Below the pieces are notes generated by a model. That model did no database searches and was not told the origin of the DNA. It saw only the letters and a list, made by a program, of their open reading frames with translations. From CAYLSO01 sp964386525 (GTDB lineage: Bacteria > Eisenbacteria > RBG-16-71-46 > DASYSL01): 15,281 nt of DNA. Within the stretch, counting starts at the first letter, position 1. The number at the start of each line of letters is the position of its first letter. Shown in pieces: positions 7,686 to 13,719 of this stretch. The DNA lies in NCBI GenBank assembly GCA_964386525.1, contig CAYLSO010000151.1:1-15281 (forward strand), read 5' to 3'. The translations under genes were made by a program, and so were the position numbers.

Positions 7686-7715
7686 AGTCTAGGCCCCCGC
7701 GGCGACACAATTCAA
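7686..7715 (-). promoter_or_regulatory. putative ssb promoter
   Basis: On the minus strand TTGAAT (7715-7710) and TAGACT (7691-7686) are spaced by 18 bases, matching five of six -35 and four of six -10 consensus positions. Transcription would begin near 7678, giving a leader of roughly 48 bases before ssb. It lies back-to-back with the tRNA-array promoter. Confidence 0.5.
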
Positions 7716-7787
7716 GGCGCTGCTTGCAGCGCGCGGGCCGCCGGCGCGGCGCCCGGCTCCCACGGGGCCCCGCGCTCCCCGGGCGCA

Positions 7788-7816
7788 TTGACAGAACCGC
7801 CTGCGGTAGGGTTAAT
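7788..7816 (+). promoter_or_regulatory. promoter of the tRNA Pro-Arg-His array
   Basis: A perfect TTGACA (7788-7793) is followed after 17 bases by GTTAAT (7811-7816), in a local AT-rich patch that stands out from the GC-rich surroundings. Transcription would begin near 7823, about 20 bases before tRNA-Pro, a typical distance for a tRNA operon. Confidence 0.65.
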
Positions 7817-7844
7817 TAGCTGCGCTGCGACAGCTTTCCGGCTC

Positions 7845-7921
<77 letters not shown>

Positions 7922-7935
7922 TAACCGCCCGCCGT

Positions 7936-8009
7936 GCGCCTGTAGCTCAGTTGGATAGAGCAGCGGATTTCTAATCCGCGGGTCGGGGGTTCGACTCCCT
8001 CCAGGCGCG
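7936..8009 (+). tRNA. tRNA-Arg (anticodon TCT)
   Basis: 74 bases without an encoded CCA; the bases after discriminator G are TAT, unlike the other tRNAs in this window. The acceptor GCGCCTG pairs with CAGGCGC. The anticodon arm GCGGA-TTTCTAA-TCCGC gives TCT, reading AGA/AGG, which are rare codons in a genome this GC-rich. The CCA must be added by nucleotidyltransferase. Confidence 0.95.
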
Positions 8010-8088
8010 TATCTTCGGGCAAAGTCGCCGGCAGGCCGGAAGCCGGCACCGGTGGTGCGCTTCGCCGCGCCCGCCGGCACCGGCCGGT

Positions 8089-8165
8089 GGTGGGCGTAGC
8101 TCAGTTGGTAGAGCACTGGACTGTGGCTCCAGGTGTCGCGGGTTCGATCCCCGTCGTCCACCCCA
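8089..8165 (+). tRNA. tRNA-His (anticodon GTG)
   Basis: The acceptor GTGGGCG pairs with CGTCCAC, and an encoded G at -1 (8089) faces discriminator C, the identity feature of bacterial tRNA-His. The anticodon arm CTGGA-CTGTGGC-TCCAG gives GTG. CCA is encoded at 8163-8165. Last gene of the array. Confidence 0.96.
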
Positions 8166-8176
8166 CTCACCACGAC

Positions 8177-8200
8177 GCCGCTCCGGGAGACCGGGGCGGC
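8177..8200 (+). terminator. hairpin after the tRNA array
   Basis: A 10-bp stem GCCGCTCCGG / CCGGGGCGGC with a GAGA (GNRA) loop starts 12 bases after tRNA-His. The single non-Watson-Crick position is U-G when read as plus-strand RNA and A-C on the other strand, which favours the tRNA transcript. Downstream bases (GCTCGGTTCTCGG) give only a weak U-run. The opposing gene rdgB ends 50 bases further on. Confidence 0.55.
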
Positions 8201-8249
8201 GCTCGGTTCTCGGCGGCGCGCGGCGGCCGCGCGCGGATGCCTGCCTCGC

Positions 8250-8861
8250 CTACGGCACCCACCGCCCCAGCGTGCGCAGGCTCTCCTTGAGCGCCTCGGC
8301 CGCCCGCGCCCGGTGCGACAGCGAATTCTTCTCCCCGGCGCTGAGCTCGGCCAGCGTGCGCTCGCCGCCCTCGGGCAGGAACAGGGGATCGTAGCCGAAA
8401 CCCGCCTCCCCGCGCGGCGTGCCGAGAATGAAGCCCTCGACCTTGCCTTCGGCCGTCAGTTCCTTGCCGTCGGGGCCCGCCAGCACCAGCACGCAGCGGA
8501 AGCGCGCCCGGCGGTTGACGCCGTGGATGCCGCTCAGCCGCTCGAGCAGAAGCCGATTGTTGTCGGCGTAGGTGACGTTCTCCCCGGCGTAGCGCGAGGA
8601 GCGCACGCCCGGCTCGCCGCCCAGCGCGTCCACCTCGAGGCCGGTGTCGTCGGCGAGCGCGATGGCGCCGGCGGCCGCGGCGACGGCGCGCGCCTTGAGG
8701 CGGGCGTTGGCGAGCAGCGTGGCGCCGGTCTCCTCGGGCATGACGAAGCCGTCCGGCAGCGGGCGAAGCTCCACCGGCGCGTCGGCGAGCAGCGCGGAGA
8801 CTTCGGCGTGTTTGTGGCGGTTGCCGGAGGCCAGGATCCAAACGGGCCGAGGATCGGTCAT
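8250..8861 (-). CDS. rdgB: XTP/dITP diphosphatase (non-canonical purine NTP pyrophosphatase)
   Basis: 203-residue Ham1/RdgB enzyme that hydrolyses (d)ITP and XTP to monophosphates, keeping deaminated purines out of nucleic acids. The N-terminal ILASGNRHKHAE is the substrate-binding SGNxxKxxE motif, Asp71-Asp72 in LADDTGLEVDAL are the acidic catalytic pair, GEAGFGYDPLF is the base-recognition loop and SHRARA the C-terminal signature. Full length. The start is ambiguous: two in-frame ATGs (8861 and 8897), each with an identical AGGGGC site, result from a 36-bp tandem duplication. 8861 is chosen because it leaves the usual short lead before the first strand; starting at 8897 would add 12 residues. 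Downstream of rph and probably co-transcribed with it. Confidence 0.96.
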   Translation of the reverse strand: MTDPRPVWILASGNRHKHAEVSALLADAPVELRPLPDGFVMPEETGATLLANARLKARAVAAAAGAIALADDTGLEVDALGGEPGVRSSRYAGENVTYADNNRLLLERLSGIHGVNRRARFRCVLVLAGPDGKELTAEGKVEGFILGTPRGEAGFGYDPLFLPEGGERTLAELSAGEKNSLSHRARAAEALKESLRTLGRWVP

Positions 8862-8927
8862 GGGCGCGGCCCCTGCGCCGGCTTCCCCGCCGGTCATGAG
8901 CGCGGCCCCTACGCCGGCTTCCCCGCC
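8856..8927. repeat. tandem duplication, two 36-bp units, at the rph/rdgB junction
   Basis: Units 8856-8891 and 8892-8927 are directly adjacent and differ at two of 36 positions. Each contains, on the minus strand, the end of the rph coding sequence, an AGGGGCCGCGC ribosome binding site and an ATGACC start. One of the two differences turns the rph stop TAG into CAG in the rdgB-proximal copy, keeping the frame open between the two ATGs. Confidence 0.95.
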
Positions 8928-9664
8928 GGCGCGTCGGGCGTGAGGAAGGCGATCTCCCCGCCCAGGGCCCGGCGCTGCAGCACCTGGATGCGCTTGAGCC
9001 CGCGTGCGGCCAGGGCCAGGAACTTGGCCAGCTCGGGGCGCGAGAAGGTGCCCTTCTCGCCGGTCCCCTGCAGCTCGATGAAGCCGCCGGCGCCGGTCAT
9101 GACCACGTTGAGGTCGACCTCGGCGGACGAATCCTCCACGTAGTCGAGGTCGAGCAGGTACTCGCCGGCCACCCGCCCGACGCTCACCGCGGAGACCGTA
9201 TCGCGCAAGGGCGGCGCCACCAGCGCGCCGCGGTTGGCGAGCGCGAAGAAGGCGTCGTGCAGCGCCACGAAGGCGCCGTTGACCGCCGCGGTGCGCGTGC
9301 CGCCGTCGGCGTCGAGCACGTCGCAGTCGATGAGGATGGTGCGCTCACCGAAGGCGGCGAGGTCGGTGATGGCCCGCAGCGAGCGGCCGATCAGCCGCGA
9401 GATCTCGAGGGCGCGGCCCTGGCGCACGTGGTCGCGGTAGATCCGCTCGGCGGAAGAGCGCGGCAGCATGGCGTACTCGGCGGTGACCCAGCCCTTCCCC
9501 TTGCCGCGCAGGAAGGGCGGCACGCGGTCCTCCACGGTGGCCGAGCAGAGCACGCGCGTGCGGCCCATCTCGACCAAGGCCGAGCCCTCGGCGTGGTGCA
9601 TGGCGCCGCGGGTGATCATGAGCGGCCGGATGGCCTGCGGCGAGCGGCCCTCTGCGCGGGGCAT
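8909..9664 (-). CDS. rph: ribonuclease PH
   Basis: 251-residue phosphorolytic 3'-5' exoribonuclease that trims tRNA 3' ends, fitting a window rich in tRNA genes. The family opening (GRSPQAIRPLMITRG) is followed by the substrate-contact region AEYAMLPRSSAERI, the helix QGRALEISRLIGRSLRA and the phosphate-binding GTR at 122-124 (DADGGTRTAAVNGAF). The C-terminal half ends with the usual EKGTFSR / LAKFLALAARGL segment. Slightly longer than E. coli RNase PH (238) because of a tail ending APAGKPA that lies in the 36-bp duplication. The ATG at 9664 is preceded by AGGAGG with a five-base spacer, the best ribosome binding site in the window, right next to a small hairpin. It sits 73 bases after murI. 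Confidence 0.97.
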   Translation of the reverse strand: MPRAEGRSPQAIRPLMITRGAMHHAEGSALVEMGRTRVLCSATVEDRVPPFLRGKGKGWVTAEYAMLPRSSAERIYRDHVRQGRALEISRLIGRSLRAITDLAAFGERTILIDCDVLDADGGTRTAAVNGAFVALHDAFFALANRGALVAPPLRDTVSAVSVGRVAGEYLLDLDYVEDSSAEVDLNVVMTGAGGFIELQGTGEKGTFSRPELAKFLALAARGLKRIQVLQRRALGGEIAFLTPDAPAGKPA

Positions 9665-9675
9665 GGGTTCCTCCT

Positions 9676-9691
9676 GCCGCCCGGAGGCGGC
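9676..9691 (-). promoter_or_regulatory. small hairpin adjoining the rph ribosome binding site
   Basis: On the minus strand GCCGCC-TCCG-GGCGGC forms a 6-bp all-GC stem with a UCCG loop, a member of the very stable UNCG tetraloop class. The stem's last base directly abuts the AGGAGG of rph. It may hold the ribosome binding site single-stranded or stabilise a processed mRNA 5' end; function is inference. Confidence 0.45.
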
Positions 9692-9737
9692 GATGATTGC
9701 GGCGCGATGCCGCTGCGCCGGGTCGTCGCGGGGCGCT

Positions 9738-10637
9738 CTAGGCGCGGGTCCAGCGCTCCTCGTGCCAGCCCAGGACTTCCACGGGCGGCAGCTTGCGGCC
9801 GAGGAAGCGCTCGCCGGTGGCGCGGAACGCCGGCTGCAGGTCGGTGAGGAAGATGCGGTCGTCGCGCGACTCGAGCGCCGCGGCGCTGCGCGGGTCGGCG
9901 GCCGCGGCCGGGCCGGAAGCCGCGGCGGCGCCCCGGCCGCGCGCCCTCAGCCCGGCTTCCTCGAGCCGCAGCCCCACCTCGCGCGCCGTGTGCTCGCCGG
10001 CGTCGATGAGTGTCACATCCGGTCCCATCACCTGGTGCAGCAGGTACTTGAGTAGCGGGTAGTGCGTGCAGCCGAGGATCAGCGTGTCCACGCCGACGGC
10101 GCGCAGCGGCGCGAGATACTCCTCGGCCACCTGCCGGGTCACCGGGTGGTCGGTCCAGCCCTCTTCCGCGAGCGGCACGAGCAGCGGGCAGGCCTGGGCG
10201 ACCAGGCTGAGGTCCGGCGCCAGCTTCTTGAGCGCGCGCTCGTAGGCGCCGCTGGTGACCGTGGCGGTGGTGGCGATCACGCCGATGCGCCGGTTGCGCG
10301 TCTGGGCGAGCGCCGCCTTGGCCCCCGACTCGATCACGCCCACCACCGGGATGCCGAGGTCGTCTTCCAGCGCGGTGAGGGCGTAGGCACTGGCCGTGTT
10401 GCAGGCCACGACCAGGCCCTTCACGCCCTGGTCGCGCAGGAAGTGCGCGGCCTCGAGCGTGAAGCGGATCACGGTCTCCCCCGACTTGTTGCCGTAGGGC
10501 ACGCGCGCCGTGTCGCCGAAGTAGAGCAGGCGCTCCTCGGGGAGGATGCGCACCAGCTCGCGAAAGACGGTGAGGCCGCCGATGCCGGAGTCGAAGACGC
10601 CCAGCGGGCTGGCGCTATCTGAGAGCCTGTCGGTCAT
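9738..10637 (-). CDS. murI: glutamate racemase
   Basis: 299-residue cytoplasmic racemase making D-glutamate for peptidoglycan. The signatures are in order: GVFDSGIGGLTV (14-24), GDTARVPYG (41-49), catalytic Cys79 in VVACNTASA and catalytic Cys190 in LGCTHYPLL, so it should be active. It is longer than most family members (about 265-285) because residues 231-258 form an Ala/Arg/Gly-rich insert before the C-terminal helix. The ATG at 10637 has no Shine-Dalgarno; a promoter-like pair places the transcript start at or within a few bases of the ATG, suggesting a leaderless message. It begins 175 bases after the GerMN gene, so it is probably a separate unit leading into rph and rdgB. Confidence 0.97.
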   Translation of the reverse strand: MTDRLSDSASPLGVFDSGIGGLTVFRELVRILPEERLLYFGDTARVPYGNKSGETVIRFTLEAAHFLRDQGVKGLVVACNTASAYALTALEDDLGIPVVGVIESGAKAALAQTRNRRIGVIATTATVTSGAYERALKKLAPDLSLVAQACPLLVPLAEEGWTDHPVTRQVAEEYLAPLRAVGVDTLILGCTHYPLLKYLLHQVMGPDVTLIDAGEHTAREVGLRLEEAGLRARGRGAAAASGPAAAADPRSAAALESRDDRIFLTDLQPAFRATGERFLGRKLPPVEVLGWHEERWTRA

Positions 10638-10645
10638 TGACGGGG

Positions 10646-10674
10646 AGTCTGGCGTCTTGGCGACGAAGGGTCAA
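10646..10674 (-). promoter_or_regulatory. putative murI promoter (leaderless arrangement)
   Basis: TTGACC (10674-10669) and CAGACT (10651-10646) are separated by 17 bases on the minus strand. Only eight bases lie between the -10 and the murI ATG, so transcription would start at about the A of the start codon. The -10 matches only three of six positions, but no ribosome binding site is present, which is consistent with a leaderless mRNA. Confidence 0.45.
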
Positions 10675-10733
10675 GGTGACGACGCAGCGGGCGGGCGGGG
10701 CTCGCGCTGGTCGGCGGGTCGAGACGGCTGGTC

Positions 10734-10811
10734 GGCGCGGGGCTCGGGGTCGCGCGAGGAGGTGGGCGGCTTGCGGGCCCCGCCGACGAGAGCGAGCCCC
10801 GACCCCGCGCC
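10734..10811 (-). repeat. large imperfect inverted repeat after the GerMN gene
   Basis: Arms 10734-10753 and 10792-10811 pair over 19 bp with one single-base bulge on each side. The 38-base loop itself contains an inner GGCGG/CCGCC stem around a GGGCCC core. The right arm starts one base after the GerMN stop, so the structure occupies the 3' end of that operon's transcript. It has no U-run. It may terminate or protect the amidase-GerMN message. Confidence 0.6.
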
Positions 10812-10812
10812 C

Positions 10813-11406
10813 TCATCTCCATTCCCTGACGAGCAGCGGCGCTTCCAAACCGAAGTGTCCCCCGAGCGTCGAGACGGGCTTTCCCCCCACCGTCACCACG
10901 ACAGCGTTGACCGTCGGCAGGTTGACCGCCAGCGTGCGGACCAAGCTGGCGAGCAGCAGGTACTCCGCCGTCGAGCCGCCGCGGAAGCGCCGGACCAGCT
11001 CCGGCGAGAAGTCCACATACACGCTCCCCGACTCATCCAGGAAGACGTGCCGCGCGCTCACGCCCTCGGGGAAGGCGGCGCGCGCCCCGCCGGTGCCGGG
11101 GCCGCGCACCAGCTCGTCCACCAGCGCCTGCACCGTTTCGGTGACCCGGTCGGTGTCCATCACCTGCCGCTCGACGGCCACCAGGGAGTCGCCCCCGGCC
11201 GACGGGAAGTAGAGGGTCACCGAGCGCAGGCCGCGTGGCAGCGACACCTCGCCCGAGGCCGGGGCGGGCTCGGCGGTCTCGCGGCGCGTCAGGTACCAGC
11301 CGACGAGCGCGATCGCCGCCGCGACCGCCAGGATGACCAGCGTCAGCATGGCCAGCGACAGGCGCTTGAAGAAACGCCGGAAGGAGAAGCGGCGGCGGGC
11401 GCTCAC
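10813..11406 (-). CDS. GerMN-domain membrane-anchored protein
   Basis: 197 residues. A basic N-terminus (SARRRFSFRRFFKR) leads into one transmembrane helix (about 16-39, LAMLTLVILAVAAAIALVG), a short linker and one GerMN domain (about 55-190) recognisable from SVTLYFPSAGG, VQALVDELVRGP, FPEGVSARHVFLDESG, VYVDFSPELVRRF and EYLLLASLVRTLAVN. GerMN domains are found in spore protein GerM and in lipoprotein LpqB; in Gram-negative genomes single-domain versions sit beside AMIN amidases, suggesting a periplasmic cell-wall role. The GTG start overlaps the amidase stop (GTGA), implying translational coupling. The domain assignment is firm, the role is inference. Confidence 0.88.
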   Translation of the reverse strand: MSARRRFSFRRFFKRLSLAMLTLVILAVAAAIALVGWYLTRRETAEPAPASGEVSLPRGLRSVTLYFPSAGGDSLVAVERQVMDTDRVTETVQALVDELVRGPGTGGARAAFPEGVSARHVFLDESGSVYVDFSPELVRRFRGGSTAEYLLLASLVRTLAVNLPTVNAVVVTVGGKPVSTLGGHFGLEAPLLVREWR

Positions 11407-12935
11407 GGCCACACCCCGCCCTGCGCGTAGCGCTCGACGGCCCGGGCGATGGACTCCGCCAGCCGGCGCAGGCCGTCTCCGCCGGTCAGCTTGAGCCGCT
11501 CCTCGGTGAGCGACAGGCTGCCGCACTCGAGCATCACGGCCGGGCAGTCGGCGCCCTCGGTCACGTAGGCGGGCACGACGCGCAGTCGCGCCGGGCCGAA
11601 TCCGTCGGCCGACAACGAGGCGAGCAGCAGATCCCCCGCGCCGCGCGCCTCGGCGTGGTGGCGTCCGGCGGCGCGCTGCCATCCCACCAGCAGCACCGGC
11701 CGCGGCCGCGGGCGGCCGCGCGTCTGCGACTCCTCACCGCCGAGCAGCGTCCTGGGGTCGAGCCCCAGGGGCGGGGCGACGTAGGCGGTGATGCCGGTGA
11801 AGCCGGTGCCGGGCACGCCGTCCAGGTGCAGGCTCAAGAAGAGATCGGCGCCCGAGCGGTTGGCCAGCTCGACGCGCTCGGGCGGCGGCACGCCCCGGTC
11901 GGAGTCACGGGTCAGCAGCACCGCGAGCGCAGGCAGGCGCTGCGCGAGGAGATCGCGGACCGTCAGGGCCAGGCGGAGCGTGAGATCCTTCTCGCGCAGC
12001 CCGGGCACGGCGACGAAGCCCGAGTCGGCGCCGCCGTGCCCGGCGTCGAGGACCAGCACGCGCAGCGGCCGGGCCGCCCCGCGCCCGAACTCGGGGGCCA
12101 GCTCGACGAAGCCCGCGGGCAGCGGCAGACCGGCCGTGACCTCCAGATCGACGCGGTCGGGGCCGCGCAGCGAGCGCAGCCGGTAGCCGCTAGCCTCGGG
12201 CGCCAGGCGCAGCTCCACCCACAGGTTGCCCGGCTCGCGGCCGAAGCGCACGTAGTCGATGAGGCCGCCGGCGCCCAGCGTGTCCCCCGGCACGGGGGTG
12301 AGGTGGGCGCCCGGGATTCGCATCGTGAAGCGGCCGGCGCGCGCCGACACCAACCCCGCCTCGAGCGGCCGTGTGGCCGGCAACAGCAGCCGCGTGACGT
12401 CGCCCTCGACCGCCACCGACGGCGGCCCCGCGTCGGGCTCATCGGCCATCAGCAGGAGCCGCCCGGGCGCCAGCCGCGCCTGCGGGATGAACCGCCCGGA
12501 GAGCACCGCCGGCACCGTGGACAGCGGGACGTAGACCTCCCCCGCCGACTGGCGCACCGGCCCGGAGAGCTGGAGGACCTCGGACTCGTCGAAGACGGCG
12601 AAGCGCACGTCCACCGTGAACTTCAGCGTGTGCTTGACGTTGCGCAGCACGAGCTTGCGCACGTCGGCGCGCCAGTGGAGGCTGGCGCCCACCAGACGCG
12701 CCAGGTGGCGCGCGGAGATGTAGGGCTGGCCGTCGAAGATACGGGTCGGCAGCCGCTCGATCTGCCCCTGTCCGACGCGCTCGACGATGAGCGACGCGCC
12801 GGATTCCGCGGCCGGTGGGGCGCTCGCGCCGCTCGTGCGAGGCGCGCCGTCGCGCTGCGAGCCGGCGCTCCCGGCCCAGGCCGCCAGCAGCGCGACGGCC
12901 AGCGTGGCGGCGACGGCGCCCGCCCGCCCGTTCAA
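11403..12935 (-). CDS. N-acetylmuramoyl-L-alanine amidase with N-terminal stalk and AMIN-like domains
   Basis: 510-residue periplasmic zinc amidase that cuts the bond between N-acetylmuramic acid and the stem peptide. It has a signal peptide (about 1-26), a low-complexity linker, a copper-amine-oxidase-N-like stalk domain (about 50-165, SARHLARLVGASLHWRADVRKL), an AMIN-like beta domain (about 170-270) and an Amidase_3 domain (290-505). Likely zinc ligands are His300 (VLDAGHGGADSG), Glu315 (GLREKDLTL) and His370 (LSLHLDG), with catalytic Glu470 (VMLECGSLS). The usual SIHxN and ETGFxSN versions are altered. It starts at TTG 12935, which overlaps the smpB stop (TTGA) and is supported by GGAGG five bases upstream; there is no nearby ATG. 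Coupled to GerMN downstream. Confidence 0.93.
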   Translation of the reverse strand: MNGRAGAVAATLAVALLAAWAGSAGSQRDGAPRTSGASAPPAAESGASLIVERVGQGQIERLPTRIFDGQPYISARHLARLVGASLHWRADVRKLVLRNVKHTLKFTVDVRFAVFDESEVLQLSGPVRQSAGEVYVPLSTVPAVLSGRFIPQARLAPGRLLLMADEPDAGPPSVAVEGDVTRLLLPATRPLEAGLVSARAGRFTMRIPGAHLTPVPGDTLGAGGLIDYVRFGREPGNLWVELRLAPEASGYRLRSLRGPDRVDLEVTAGLPLPAGFVELAPEFGRGAARPLRVLVLDAGHGGADSGFVAVPGLREKDLTLRLALTVRDLLAQRLPALAVLLTRDSDRGVPPPERVELANRSGADLFLSLHLDGVPGTGFTGITAYVAPPLGLDPRTLLGGEESQTRGRPRPRPVLLVGWQRAAGRHHAEARGAGDLLLASLSADGFGPARLRVVPAYVTEGADCPAVMLECGSLSLTEERLKLTGGDGLRRLAESIARAVERYAQGGVWP

Positions 12936-13459
12936 TCGCCCCTCCGGTGCCGCTCGCGCAGGGCGCGGCGCACGTCGCGCGCCGCGTCGCGCTCGGCGAT
13001 GGCGTGGCGCTTGTCGTATTCGCGTTTGCCGCGCGCCACGCCGATGGTGACCTTGGCGTAGCCGCGCTCGAAGTAGACGCGCAGCGGGATCAAGGTGTAG
13101 CCCTTGCGCTCGACCTGCCCGAACAGCCGGCGGATCTCCTTGCGGTGCAGCAGCAGCTTGCGCTTGCGCGTCGGGTCGTGGTTGAAGCGGTTGCCCGGGT
13201 CGTAGAGGCTGATATGCAGGTTGTAGAGATAGGCCTCGCCGCCCTCGACGACGGCGTAGGAGTCGGCGAGTTGGGCCTTGCCGTCGCGCAGCGACTTGAC
13301 CTCGGTGCCCTTGAGGACGAGCCCGGCCTCGAGGCGCTCCTCGACGTGATAGTCGTGCAGGGCGCGGCGGTTGGTGGCGACCACGCGGTCGCCCCTGCGG
13401 TCGCCTTGGCGCCCGCCCTCCCCCGCCCGATCCGGTGCCTTGTGCGTTTCGCGAGCCAT
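12932..13459 (-). CDS. smpB: SsrA-binding protein SmpB
   Basis: 175-residue OB-fold protein that binds tmRNA and takes it to stalled ribosomes. Family segments are VVATNRRALHDYHVEERLEAG, the GTEVKSLRDGKAQLADSYA loop, LYDPGNRFNHDPTRKRKLLLHRKEI and YFERGYAKVTIGVARGKREYDKR, followed by a basic C-terminal helix that fits the mRNA channel. Most SmpB proteins are 150-160 residues; the extra length is an N-terminal, charged, low-complexity lead of about 25 residues before VVATNR. The ATG at 13459 lacks a well-spaced Shine-Dalgarno, so a later start is possible (a Val codon lies at about 13384). It opens the smpB-amidase-GerMN operon. Its RNA partner is encoded at 6779-7137. Confidence 0.96.
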   Translation of the reverse strand: MARETHKAPDRAGEGGRQGDRRGDRVVATNRRALHDYHVEERLEAGLVLKGTEVKSLRDGKAQLADSYAVVEGGEAYLYNLHISLYDPGNRFNHDPTRKRKLLLHRKEIRRLFGQVERKGYTLIPLRVYFERGYAKVTIGVARGKREYDKRHAIAERDAARDVRRALRERHRRGD

Positions 13460-13524
13460 TCCCTGGCGGGCCGCCGCTCGCGCGGCCGGAGCCGACGCGC
13501 CTGCGCCCCTACCCCAAGAAGGAA

Positions 13525-13548
13525 TCAGGCAGCCCGAGGGCTGCCTGA
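13525..13548 (-). terminator. intrinsic terminator of tRNA-Leu
   Basis: A 10-bp perfect stem TCAGGCAGCC / GGCTGCCTGA with loop CTCG lies 12 bases past the tRNA 3' end on the minus strand. It is followed by TTCCTTCTT, the most U-rich tail of any hairpin in this window. Confidence 0.75.
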
Positions 13549-13560
13549 CCTTGACGAGCT

Positions 13561-13647
13561 TGGTGCGGAAGGGGGGATTTGAACCCCCATGAGGGAACCC
13601 TCACTGGACCCTGAACCCAGCGCGTCTACCAATTTCGCCACTTCCGC
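13561..13647 (-). tRNA. tRNA-Leu (anticodon CAG)
   Basis: 87 bases with a long variable arm (GTGAGGGTTCCCTCA region), as expected of a class II tRNA. The acceptor GCGGAAG pairs with CTTCCGC, with discriminator A and encoded CCA. The anticodon arm CTGGG-TTCAGGG-TCCAG gives CAG, decoding CTG, the dominant Leu codon here. The T-arm is GGGGG-TTCAAAT-CCCCC. Confidence 0.97.
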
Positions 13648-13661
13648 CCTGGACGTCGAAA

Positions 13662-13689
13662 AGTATGTCACCGAATCCTTCCCGGTCAA
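13662..13689 (-). promoter_or_regulatory. putative tRNA-Leu promoter
   Basis: TTGACC (13689-13684) and CATACT (13667-13662) are spaced by 16 bases on the minus strand, placing the transcript start near 13655, just before the mature tRNA 5' end. The pair sits in the 72-base gap after the transketolase stop. Confidence 0.5.
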
Positions 13690-13719
13690 GCCCGCGAGAG
13701 ACCGCCCGGAAAGCGGCTT

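Noticed and set aside
7631..7708. Longer ssb start 26 codons upstream
   Set aside because: The extra residues are not SSB-like and overlap the predicted promoter; MSGVNKV is the normal family start.
8133..9143. Long + frame opposite rdgB and rph
   Set aside because: Composition is typical of a shadow, and the minus strand encodes two well-conserved enzymes there.
11655..13061. Long + frame opposite the amidase
   Set aside because: Its product is Gln/Arg/Gly/His-rich with no domain; the minus-strand amidase explains the region.
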